NCBI GenBank assembly: GCA_004009845.1
Contig: RMBW01000002.1
Location: 434,001 to 498,000, forward strand
DNA: 64,000 nt
Source: Davidsoniella eucalypti
Taxonomy: Eukaryota > Ascomycota > Sordariomycetes > Microascales > Ceratocystidaceae
Reading direction: 5' to 3'
Positions 9,518 through 19,773 of this stretch are shown piece after piece (within the stretch, counting starts at the first letter, position 1; the number at the start of each line of letters is the position of its first letter). A program made the position numbers and the translations under genes. The notes beneath the pieces are model-generated. The model made no database searches. It was not told the origin of the DNA and worked only from the letters and a program-made list of their open reading frames with translations.

Positions 9518-12392
9518 TTATGTCATGAGAATGTCTCCATCTCCCGCCTCCTCCTCTGCTTCCACTTCCATGTCCTCTAACGCTGGCATCAGCGAGTTCA
9601 TTTCGTACAGCGTGTACTCCACCAAGAAACTCTCGTCCACCAGTTCCTCCATGCGCTTATAATGTCTTTCCGAGTACGCCTTGAGCGCCGCCAATACCTC
9701 ACGCAGACTCTTTTGGCCACGGGCACCACGTACCGACAGCTTGGCAAACCGATCTGCTGGGTAACTCTTAAGCAGAGCTGCGAGGATACGCTGGGCCACG
9801 GGTGCTGTGCGGGCGTTGGTGTTCCAGTCGCGCAGACGTTGCAGCAACATGAAGATTTGCTCGTCTGATAGCGTAGCTAGGACCTCGTCAACGGCTATTA
9901 GTCCCGTCAGACTGCCGGCGTCGGGAGTGTTGCTGGTCGATACCTTAGTGAAGAGCGAAAGTAGACGGCCGGGGTGGTTGAGTTGGAGTGCTAGAGTAAT
10001 GGCTTCGCGGTAGGATCCGGCGTGAATGTGGTTCTCGAGCTCTTGTTCCTGTTCGATGAGCTGGAGAGCAGCTGCCGATGCCTTGGACAACGTCTCGACT
10101 GTGGTGTCCTTCCAGAATGTCACAGTAGAGTCGCCACTGCCCGATACAAGTGTGTTGGTATCTGGGTTGACGGCTAGCGCCCACACACGATCTTCGTGGT
10201 TGTCTAGAGTGCACTCGGCTTCACCCGTGTTGGCATCCCAGACCTTGACCAGGCCATCACCACCAGCACTAGCAACTAGGATCTTCTTTTGCGCATTCTC
10301 GGTCTTGGGTATATTGAGCCATGCTACCTTGAGGATACTGTGCGAGTGACCCTCCATAGTGCGAATGCACGAGTAATCTGTTAGGTTCCATAGTTTCAGT
10401 GTCTTGTCGCCACTGCCCGTCAGCACAACGCCTCTGCCAGCCACTGATCCCTCTTCGCCCAAAATAGATGGCATCTTGGGCGGCGCAAAGCGCACAGCCC
10501 ATACACCACGCTTGTGGCCCCTGAGAATGCCCTGTACCTCACCGTCTTCCACCGACCACACTTTGACCGTCTTGTCCTGGGAAGCAGAGCCAAACAGCTG
10601 ACCGCTGTGGTGCACGTCAATAGCGTTGATGTCCTTGTCGTGAGCCTTGCGCGTATAAGCGGCTCTGAGGGGCTTGGTAGCATCAGGCTTTTGACGCGGT
10701 ATATCCCAACGCTTGATAGTCTGGTCCTGAGAGCCGGTAATCAGGAATGGCGGCGGGTTGTTGAGTGGGTCCTTGAAGGCTGTGGAGGTTTCTTGCGGTA
10801 CAGTTTTGGGCAACGCGACGGCGCCGATGGATTCGGCGTGACCGGAGAAAACGGCATAGCATTCGTAAGTGTTGGTAGCGGGGTCAACACGCCATAATCT
10901 TGCTGTGTTGTCCTTGGCACCAGTAGCAACCCAGTGACCAGACCAGTCAATATCTAGAGTGACAATGATGTCTTCGTGACCATGCAGTAGGGCAACATCC
11001 TGGCCAAAGTAGGGATCTTGAGCATCAAGCCACGATGAGCCTTCAACAGGCGCCTGAGACTCCTTGACTGACACTATCCGGATATCTTCCGAGTTAGTAG
11101 CAAGGGCAAGCATAGAGTGATCGGGAAGTAGGTATCCCAGATCAATAATTTCGTCGTGTGTTCCCGATATTCTGCGGAATGGCTGGGGAGCTTGGCTCAG
11201 CGTCTGGGTGTCGTCCTTGGAGGGCGTCTTGAACAAGCAGATGGTGTGATCTGACAGCACGCAGATGATGAAAGGTAGGCTCGGTCTGTAGATAGCGTGC
11301 ACAATAGATTCATTTTCCATCTTTTCATCCTGCTCTGGTGAGTACTCAACGCCGCTATCCGTATCGAAGAAGCGCACGTTGCCCTTGATTCCAGCGCCGA
11401 AAGTTAAGCGGCCACCGTCCAAGAAGCCAGCACCCTCGATCAATTCCAGACAGGGAACGACCTTGCGCTGCTTCCACGAACGGACGTCCCACCAGATCAG
11501 TGTCTTATCGCGTGAAGCCGAAACTAGTGCCTGCTGTTTCGGGCAAAAGTCAATGGCAGTCACATCAGAGACGTGTGAGTCTAGGCTTGCCGCGATCCCG
11601 CGCTTGTGCAGATCCCAGATGCGAATCTTGCCATCTTGGCTACCTGACGCAAGTCTGAAGCGCACAATCTTAGCGTCGTCCTCTTTGTCACCGTCTTCGT
11701 CCAAAGGGGCTGACTTCTTGCTCTTCTTGGGTTTGTTCTGCAGTTCGCTTGCGCGGGCCATGACATCGAAGAAGCATAGCGAAGTGACTAGGCCAGACGG
11801 TCCACGGAAGGTGTGCGTGACAAAACCCTTCTTGATATCCCAGATCTTGACGATGCCGTCGGTTCCACCAGTGGCCAAAAGTGTGCTAGTTTTGTCGACT
11901 GATAGAGCATTAACAGGCGTGGTATGAGGCTTAACGGTGCGGACGCGCGTAGCAATAATCTTAGCGGAGTTGTCGTCGGATGGTTTGAGGGTGTAGATGT
12001 GCATAGAAAGCGATCGTGAGCAGATGATGAGATGGGAGCCATCGGGAGTCACTAGACATCAAGAGTTAGAATCATATGTCGTAAGCTAGATCTACTACAA
12101 TACTGATAATTGGTACATACAAGTCATAGTCGACACGGCTTCTGTATCCTATATCGAAGGTGGGTGGTTAGCAACCGCATAGTCGGCGCAAGTGTAGATG
12201 GAAAAGAAGACTTACTCCCTCGATCCGGGCCAGATTCTGGCCGGTTGAAGGGTCGGTTAGCACCACATCTTCCTCTAGAGCAGTGGCTAGAATGGAGGCC
12301 TTGTCGTCGATAGCAATAGCACCGCCTGTGAAGATGGGCTGGAGCACTTTGTCGGCGTCAAAGGTCGTCTTGAGTGACTGTTTTGTCGCCAT
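9518..12392 (-). CDS. UTP13: UTP13/TBL3, U3 snoRNP (SSU processome) WD-repeat protein
   Basis: The gene runs 12392-12216, 12148-12121 (a 28-nt exon) and 12051-9518, totalling 912 residues. Both introns (66 and 69 nt) have good signals: GTAAGT with GCTAAC, and GTATGT with TCTAAC. Splicing joins ARIEG-DTEAVSTMT-LTPDGSHL exactly in frame. Utp13 belongs to the UTP-B subcomplex, which binds the 5' ETS of pre-rRNA in the nucleolus. Two tandem WD40 propellers cover residues about 20-710, with repeats such as LLATGGTDGIVKIWD, RLASGSQDGKIRIWD, LFGSASQDKTVKVWS and LVSGSGDSTVTFW. The final 190 residues match the Utp13-specific helical C-terminal domain (LIEQEQELENHIHAGSYREA onward). An acidic terminus ends DILMT. 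Yeast Utp13 is about 817 residues; the excess here lies in loops. Confidence 0.95.
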
Positions 12393-14247
12393 TATTGCAG
12401 ATTTGGCAGGATATTTCGGTTCAATGCAGGCAATGGGAGAGTCGAGAGTCGTTTAGGAAAGAAATACACATAATATATTCCCTACAATGAGAAACTGTGC
12501 CAGAATCGAGATATTAGCCCAGTCAAAAGCGACGGCATTGGACGCTGCGCTCCAGGATTTTTTTTTTCTTTTTCGCAAGCTTTAAAACTTCTTATCGATA
12601 AGCGTCGCTTATGTATGGAGGACCCACTTAGTGGCCTGGACGACAATATAGGATAAGATTGGGAGCTACTAATTTACAGGCCGTTCTTCTTATTCTACAG
12701 GCTCTAGCAGGATGTTCAAAAAATATTAGGACCTCAAAATACAATGTTAAGGCTGCCAGCTGGCAAAGCGCTGTCAAACTGTAAAATGTGTGGCACAATA
12801 AAAACGAAAAGATTGAGCATACTGAAAAACTTACAGTATACCTTGATTCACTACAGTCACAACATTTGGCTGTGATTCTTATACTATGAATGTATAGTTA
12901 TATGAAACTTTATTTTATCAAATGATGATGATACACATATAACAAACTATGATGACATCTTTTAAAAAATATAAAGTAAAATTTTCTTAGAAACAATTTG
13001 ATAGCACTATGCCAGCTAGCAGCCTTAATATAGAGTACATTGTGCTTTGAAGCCCTGATATCTTTTTTGAACATCCCTACTAGAGCCTATAGAATAAGAA
13101 GAACTGTAAATTAAAAGTTCCCTTAGTAGCAAGGTTGATGTCACTCAGAGCTATTCAATACGGCTTTAGTATACTGTAACACTACTATACTGTGCTTTAT
13201 CAGATAATTACTTCTACACAGGTCACACATGATATGTTGTGTATCTGTAAAACTGACATCCCGAATCACATTCACAGTAATTTCCAAAATCAACTACATA
13301 ACATCGATAGGCAAACTGACAGGCCAACAGGGTTCATAAGCGCCTGTTACTTCTTTCGACAGGGCTTTGAATGACAAGCGCCAGGAATCTGATTCAACTT
13401 CCCATAGTAGGAATAAAGTGAGAAACACAATGTTAGTTAGAGGATGATACCGGAAGTTTCCAAGATTTCACGATTCAGAACAAGCACCACTACCTTTTTG
13501 GACCAGGCAGTATTTCTACGAATTCCCTAGTTATATATAAGTATATTTATAAGTAAGTAAAACAGATATAGAAATTGACACACTGAGATAAAATAGATAC
13601 TTCAGGTACCTGTGTAGCGTGCTGAATTGTTTGTTACATACAGATATTTAAGACCATATTTCAGCATCTTCACCCATTTGGTTGTATTTCGATTATTTGA
13701 TAATAAAACTCTTCAAAACTAGTAAGTTATAAACTTAACTAGGTATTAATGAAAAAGCTCAGTAGCAAGTTGTTCAGATTCCAGTTCTAGACCAGTCATA
13801 GTGTGCAAAGCGCTGTAATATTGGGAGTAATGAACCCGGCTGCCACAGGCATCCGTAGCCTTCTCAATTGCATTATTGGGTCTATTGGGATAGACAAATC
13901 CGATGTCTTTTTTAGGCGTGACAGATACCTGAACAACGAATATGCCATGGTGGGAGGTGGCGATGATATTCTTTGGTGTTTAAATTTCAAGATCTACTTT
14001 GTTATTTATGTTAGTTACCACCTCTGGAAATATAAATTTGTTACGTCATAATAATGTAATATTTCCACGTGATGATAAAGAGAGATCCTCGTGTGAACAC
14101 ATCATTAGGGTTATGCCAAAACTGAAGTGGACTCGTACAAAAAAAAAACAGCGCTATCAGCTCATAAAAAGCATTACTTAAAGCTAAGATTTACAAGGCA
14201 ATTATACTCAAATTAGGTCTTTATGAATCACAAAATTATACAAAATC
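12393..14247. promoter_or_regulatory. Divergent intergenic region between UTP13 and YIH1
   Basis: These 1.85 kb are AT-rich and separate two divergent genes. The inverted-repeat element at 12670-13113 occupies its middle. The remainder should hold both promoters. No ORF in it looks protein coding. Confidence 0.5.
12670..13113. mobile_element. MITE-like element with long (about 110-120 bp) imperfect terminal inverted repeats
   Basis: The left arm (12672-12783) and the reverse complement of the right arm (12992-13111) share several blocks: ATTTACAG at the end, TTCTTCTTATTCTAYAGGCTC, GATGTTCAAAAAA, ACAATG, TTAAGGCTG and CTGGCANAGYGCT. Both ends are bounded by TA, the target duplication expected of Tc1/mariner-type insertion. 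The roughly 208-bp interior has no reading frame, so this is a non-autonomous element. The arms differ largely by C/T and G/A transitions, several of them CpA to TpA, which resembles repeat-induced point mutation. The assignment to Tc1/mariner is inferred from the TA boundaries only. Confidence 0.78.
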
Positions 14248-15108
14248 ATGTCTGTGGACTTCCTAGATGAACTAGAAGCCATTAATGCCATATATGGCGA
14301 CGGCACTCTTTTAGCCGACGGTCCTGACTATCTCCTTAAACTGCCAAGCAAATCATATATCCGGATATCCTTTCCGGAATCTTATCCCGCATCTTCACCA
14401 CCACATGTAATTGCGCTTCATAGTGCTGGAGACTTAACCAAGCGCGGCTCAGGCGCTCACGATATCGATCTATTCAAGGCAGTGCTAGAGGCTACCTTTG
14501 TCCCTGGCAATGTATGCTTATACGATGTCCTGGAAGAAGTCTCAGGGCGTCTCGCCAATGAAGCCGAAGCTGCAATAGCGGCCGAACTGGCTGCCGAAAG
14601 GGAACTTCTAGAGGACGATATTGCAGGCGAGGGCGAAAACGCATCACGCCGTGCTTTACACAACGAGGAGGACGTTGTGCTCACCGAGCCCCCATCGTGG
14701 GTTCTATCTGCGCCATGGAGCGAAAACAAGTCAACTTTTGTAGCACGGGCAGCACACGCGACCTCGCCGGTGTTAGCTGCACAATTCATCAAGCACTTGA
14801 TGGCTAGTGATAAAAAGGTGCGGACTGCCCATCACAACATAACTGCCTGGCGTATTCGTGGAGGGCCAGAAAGCACGGCCACTTATCAGGATTGCGACGA
14901 CGATGGTGAGACGGCTGCGGGCGGCCGACTGCTGCATCTGATGCAAATAGCAGATGTCTGGAATGTTGTCGTAGTGGTCACACGATGGTATGGTGGCTTG
15001 AAACTAGGCCCACGTCGGTTCGCCTTGATCAATAATGCAGGCCGGGACGCCTTGGTGCGTGGAGGCTTCATCGAAGAGAAAGAGAGTAGTGGAAAGAAGA
15101 AGAAATAA
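14248..15108 (+). CDS. YIH1: IMPACT/Yih1-family protein (RWD + UPF0029 domains)
   Basis: This is a single-exon gene of 286 residues. Yih1/IMPACT competes with Gcn2 for Gcn1 and so dampens activation of the eIF2-alpha kinase during amino-acid starvation; it also binds actin in yeast. Residues about 5-115 form an RWD domain (LDELEAINAIYGDG, then YIRISFPESYPASSPP). A charged Ala/Glu-rich linker follows. Residues about 160-275 are the ancient IMPACT/UPF0029 domain, with DDDGETAAGG, LLHLMQIADVWNVVVVVTRW, YGGLKLGPRRF and INNAGRDAL. The length is near yeast Yih1 (258). The start has A at -3 and lies in AT-rich leader. It is convergent with the ACT-domain gene downstream. The protein ends in a Lys-rich tail. 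Confidence 0.93.
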   Translation: MSVDFLDELEAINAIYGDGTLLADGPDYLLKLPSKSYIRISFPESYPASSPPHVIALHSAGDLTKRGSGAHDIDLFKAVLEATFVPGNVCLYDVLEEVSGRLANEAEAAIAAELAAERELLEDDIAGEGENASRRALHNEEDVVLTEPPSWVLSAPWSENKSTFVARAAHATSPVLAAQFIKHLMASDKKVRTAHHNITAWRIRGGPESTATYQDCDDDGETAAGGRLLHLMQIADVWNVVVVVTRWYGGLKLGPRRFALINNAGRDALVRGGFIEEKESSGKKKK

Positions 15109-15453
15109 TTGTTTTGTGGTTGATTATTGATGGACTTTTGTATAGCAGAGTGTATATATTGGATATAAGTAGATATATAAGTAAAAACCAGGACACAAAT
15201 ACATACATACTGTGTGGTCTCAGAGGTAGTACATATGTTCAAAAGAGTAATATCTGAAATGCCAGTTTATGACACACGAACCCAAGGCTTGTGCTCTGTG
15301 AATACTATTTGAACATTGCTGATGACTATATGAGTGATATCATGCGACATGAAATGTAAATGAAATGCAATGTTAGTAACGCAAGTAAAGGCCAACTAAC
15401 CAATGAAGGGATCGAGTTAAAATGATATATGTTAGGAGTGGACTAAACGGTAT
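15109..15453. other. Convergent spacer between YIH1 and the ACT-domain gene
   Basis: This is a 345-bp AT-rich spacer where two 3' ends face each other. It contains only expected 3' UTR sequence, with no gene, RNA or repeat that I can support. Confidence 0.5.
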
Positions 15454-16716
15454 CTAGTCTTTTTTAAAGATGGGATGAAGGATATCAAGGGCACGCTTGG
15501 CTTGCTCATGTGATAAAATGACAGATCCAGCACGAGCTGTCGAGAGATAAGATAAATCAGAGCTGCTCTCGAGTCGCATGTCCTGTAACAATTTGCCTGC
15601 TACGCCACAGACGATACCTGTGACTTCTGTAGGTAGGTTTGCTAGATCTAGAAACATGGGGACTAGAATTGCTTCGGTGTCGCCGATAATCGAATTGCCG
15701 AAGAATGGTAGAAGCTTACGATCAAGAAGCATGCTAGGTGGATCGTCCTGTGCAAGAGTGACCGAGAAGAACCGAGGTCTAGATACAAGTGTCGAAACAA
15801 TACCAGTATATAGTGCAGTGTCAGTCGTATCGATCCAGCCACGAGGGACGCTTCCACGCCGGCTATGCATGCCCATGGAGATTGGCCGGTGGATTTCAGA
15901 GCTGATAGTCCCCATATCTCGACCAGAGCACTGTACAAGTTCAAGGCCGGGCTCTGTATAGGGGACCACGGACCGCTTTCGCAACAACTCGAATGTTCGA
16001 GTGATCAACTCTCCAACTGTACTGGGGAGCGGCGTCCCGGGCGGAGAATTCGGCGAAGAGAGACTTTCTGAGCTGCTACGGGTAGACGAAATGCCACTGT
16101 AGTCTGGCGGCATATAATTGCAGCTGTCACCCGACGATAGCTGTAGGTTATGCGGTAATAGTGCTGCAGTGATGTTGTGGCGCTCTTTTGACGGAACACA
16201 GATGAAGTCGGAATAGTAAGTAGTTATGAAAAAGATTGGGATTCCGGCTAAAGCAAGTGGCGATGTGAGTTCCATAACACGACTAGCAGCGTCCATCCCC
16301 GCGCTGATAATTGATAGTACGATATACGAGTCTTTCGAGATGGAGACTTGCTTTGCATGATGTTTTGGCAAGGTAGCGATGACTGGCTCAAAGACATTGT
16401 GAGCCCATGAGTGATGGCAGATTACCGTACACTCGAGGGGCGTTACTGATATATTCAAGAAGCCATGTTGGCCGTCATCAGCAAGACCACTGGGATGAAA
16501 GTCTGGTCCGTTGGCAGTAATCTTGATCGTCTGTGTCTGGGGCAATAGTGTGCGCAATATGGGCTGTAGAAGAGGTGAGTAGACATCCAAGGGAATATGA
16601 ATGACTGAATAGAAGCCGTCCTGGGTAGTTGTGAGTATTAGAGGCATTTTCGAGCTATTATTCAAAAGGTTATAGGGTGATCAACTTACAATGATGGAGA
16701 TTTGAGCGTCGCTCAT
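15454..16716 (-). CDS. CASTOR/GATS-like ACT-domain protein (candidate amino-acid sensor)
   Basis: The exons are 16716-16690 and 16620-15454, giving 397 residues. The 69-nt intron (GTAAGT to CCCAG) gives the N-terminus MSDAQISII-DGFYSVIHIPL. This is the only acceptor that keeps frame, and it matches the start of CASTOR-type proteins, where a short strand is followed by a VHIPL-like motif. The nearer TAATAG acceptor would shift the frame. Paired ACT-type folds are suggested by the first (about 8-145, with LNISVTPLECTVICH and a central SYIVLSIIS strand) and second (about 235-350, FFSVTLAQDDPPSML) segments, separated by a Ser/Pro-rich linker at about 175-205. In animals CASTOR proteins bind arginine and restrain TORC1 through GATOR2; the fungal role is inferred only. 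Ligand-binding residues cannot be judged from this sequence alone. Confidence 0.76.
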
Positions 16717-18546
16717 ATTGTTTTGAGGGCCTGAAAGGCAGGTAGACGAAAAGCAGGCAACGATATATGGTATACAAAAAGCAGGCTTTGTAAAGTATAT
16801 AATGGTGAAATGATAACTAGCGAAATATGAAGCTTCAGATGCAATATAGAGCTAATAACAATGCTTAGGCAAACAATCTGAATAACTCGACTCATACATA
16901 TACCATGTGATAGACAAAACAAACTGCGTAGATATGACCGGCCAGTGTCTTCTATAGTTCTACTCAAAGGAATGTCGCTAGTTGAAGCATTGAAGCAACG
17001 AAGGATAAAGAACAATAATCAACTACTTAGCTACTAAAAATCAACTAACAAACAAACGAAGACCTAACCTTGTCGCACAAAGATAACAAAGCAGCGCTTA
17101 TCAGGAGACTGGAAACTGGCACTAAAATAATCTCTGTAGAAAGAATGCAGGATGTACAGATGTACGTGCCAAGTAACTAATTGAACACAAGACAAGTCGC
17201 TAAGAATAAGACAAGCACTAGAAAATAGAAGAAAGTAGACACTAGAAGAAAGTAGACACTAAAAGATAAATGAATTAGGAGCCTAGGTGGAAAGAGTCAG
17301 TCTAAACCGTGAGCCAAGGAATAACGAAGAAAAAAAACGAAGCTGTGTTGGATAAGGACTTGACAGCAACAGAAGTGTCAATCAATGAGTAGGATGAAAG
17401 GAAGAAAACTAGATGCGAGAAAATAAAACGCAGGAGGGAGGATGATGAAGAAGATTCAAGTAAATATTATTTTCAAATTTTGGTTAACTATTTTGTTCGG
17501 GCTTTTTTTTCCCCGTATTGATTTATGCTTGGTTGGAAGCCCCCAAATAAAGTAGGCACCCTCTTCAAAATATTACTTATGTTTCTCCTTCTGGCGGAGA
17601 CGATGCCGGTTGGATCAGTAAACCGAGAATATTCATTGATGACTAAGCACATTTGCCAGGCGGTACTTTATGCTAAACAGATACATAGTACATAGTATTG
17701 TATGACCTATAAAGTTAATAGTAGATTTGGTCAAGTCACATACATTTACCCCAGGAAGTTCGGATCTTCACAGCGGGGACTGGTGATGAGGCTAATGCAT
17801 ATTACGACTCGTTTAGTTGCCGGATGGTGGTCTTCCGTATGTCATTTAACGTCATAGAAAAGTGCAGTTCGAAACTGGCTAACTATCTGTTGGCTGTAAC
17901 ATATTTACAACTATATGTAGCATCATCTGGTAGGCATTAGCATCCATTTTTCTAAACTATCTATCTCGATGTCGCTACTACCATATGATACATATGTACT
18001 ATGCAATGTTACGCTGTTGTTCAGCCAGATCGGCCTTCAAAGCCAATGGCCAGGACATGACACGGAAGAAGAAATAGATAGCGACAAAAGTGCAAAGCGC
18101 AAGTTATCTCCGGCTAGAAGACCTAGAAATAGCACTCTATACAAATACAGTCTCATTATCGTCGGTGTGTCTTTGCAATGAAGGCCTTCAATCGCTCGTA
18201 TGACACCGTGATCATTTCTGTTTAGCGACTCTACTAGGGAGGACAGAACCCCGCTCGATAACTTGTCGTACTGATTGCACTCCCATGTAAGTACCTCTGT
18301 TGCACCTGCATGTGCCCTATCTCTATCCCTTCCTTTTTCCATTGTGCATCCCTGAAATGCCGTGTCAAGGCAGAACTTAAGTCTGATCAACTATAAAACA
18401 GTACATGCCTCCAGCTATTTCCATAGTAGTCATACGTCAGTAGTATCTGCAGATATATATATTATACAATTCTGTATTTAAAAGGTCACTATTGCCCATA
18501 ATATTCTATGGAAATGTAGTATAAACTCCTATCACCCAATGTTGAT

Positions 18547-18804
18547 CTAGACAATCAAATTTGCGATGCTAGGCAGTGTGATGTTTGTTTCGAGGAATAG
18601 CAATGCCAACCATAGCAACAAAACAACCCAAAAATCAAGTCCCTCGTTTCCCAAGTTCTTGTTCAATGCATATAGACATAGACATGTATTTGGTGCTGGT
18701 ATTTGTGATCTAGATGTCCAAGGAACGAAGAATAGCGGGTGAGTTAGCCATACAAGGTGTAAATTTATTTCAAGACACTTGCTAGAACTGTGATTCATGT
18801 CCAC
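18547..18804 (-). pseudogene. Decayed partial copy of the 19774-21584 membrane-protein gene
   Basis: The segment 18691-18743, read on the minus strand, matches 20482-20534 at about 50 of 53 bases. In the same frame it encodes HPLFFVPWTSRS-I-PAP, shared with the intact gene. Two of the three differences are synonymous, so the copy may once have been coding. The surrounding 86-codon open frame also carries a hydrophobic stretch after the shared block, as the intact protein does, but the rest is not alignable by eye. I infer a degraded paralogue or a duplicated fragment, in inverted orientation about 1.7 kb from its source. Confidence 0.5.
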
Positions 18805-19106
18805 TATAGTTAACTAGTTGTAAGATATACAAGAGTAAGGTTACTATATATGAGAGTGACAGAAGAAAAGAAAGTGACTCAGGAAGGATGAAAAAGCATT
18901 TGTAGTGATAGATGCATACAGATATTTCTTGATTTATGGTTTATTTGATTCTGGCTAAGATACGGAAAAGGCTTTTCATTGGGGATTTTCCCTTTAGAGT
19001 TTATTCTTCTTTTTGTTCAGTTTCTCAGATGTCAGGTCACATACTAATACATATATGTAGTAAAAAGCATAAAAAGTATAAACATTATGCCTATTATAAG
19101 AATAAG

Positions 19107-19238
19107 TACAGTGTCATGATGTGAGTTTAAGACTTGTACCTCCTAAAAGCCAAAGCCATTAGCCCAAGACTGCCCATGAATGGCCTCTTTTAGGGGAGGT
19201 ACAAGAAAAAAGCCTTCAACTCACTTCATGATACTGTA
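19107..19238. mobile_element. Small MITE-like foldback element with TA ends
   Basis: The 132 bp begin TACAGTGTCATGATGTGAGT and end with the near-perfect reverse complement (rc: TACAGTATCATGAAGTGAGT). A second inverted block lies inside the first, CTTGTACCTCC-TAAAAG facing CTTTTAGGGGAGGTACAAG. Most of the element therefore folds into one hairpin with a loop of about 35-40 nt. The TA dinucleotides at both ends fit Tc1/mariner-type target duplication. It has no coding capacity. It sits about 540 bp upstream of the first splice donor region of the membrane-protein gene and could influence its promoter, but this is inference. Confidence 0.72.
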
Positions 19239-19773
19239 TCAAGTACTTCATCACAAGTAAGCAAGGCTGAAGGAGCGCGTGCTTATCAGACTTATCGGAC
19301 CAATTATAGAGGCCGCTTCTTGGCTGTCGGGTTTCAGCCAATCAGAGAAACCCTCATGACCCACAAAAAGCGAAAGGCCCCCAACAATAAGTTTTCCCCT
19401 GCATTGACGATGCTTTGATTTGTTCTTATTTATGCTGTCGGTCCGCATTGATTGAGTGGCAGGCTTTTTGGTGTGGTTTCACTAACACTCACATTCTTTT
19501 TATTTTGTACAATTGTTCATCGATATCTCCATTTGCGTCCGCCAATTTGAATCTCCCAAAACAAGATCTAGAGCTTCCCTTTCTAGCCACCTAAACTTAA
19601 ACCTCCATCAAATTTCCCGTCTTTTGTGTGTGCTTTGATGATCGTGACGTTCGGCTGAAAATCTTCGTTTCTTATCTTTTTCTCTAAGATTGGGCTTGAC
19701 CTATACTCAAGCCTACAGATGGTATCCGCCACAGTATAGCTTGCATCTTTTGACCAAGCTCATCGCCGCCAAG

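Larger units (their letters stand above)
16717..19773. other. Intergenic, with relics
   Basis: This is 3 kb between two divergent genes. The part to about 17,500 is A-rich on the plus strand and is likely the promoter and leader of the ACT-domain gene. From about 17,550 to 18,900 there are broken frames, including an inverted partial copy of the downstream membrane-protein gene at 18,691-18,743. The small inverted-repeat element is at 19,107-19,238. The last 300 bp are C/T-rich leader of the membrane-protein gene. Confidence 0.5.

Noticed and set aside
18037..18390. Minus-strand frame of about 117 codons near 18.2 kb
   Set aside because: It has no ATG near its beginning. The part after the first ATG is hydrophobic only at its end. 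It may be a relic, but nothing supports a gene.
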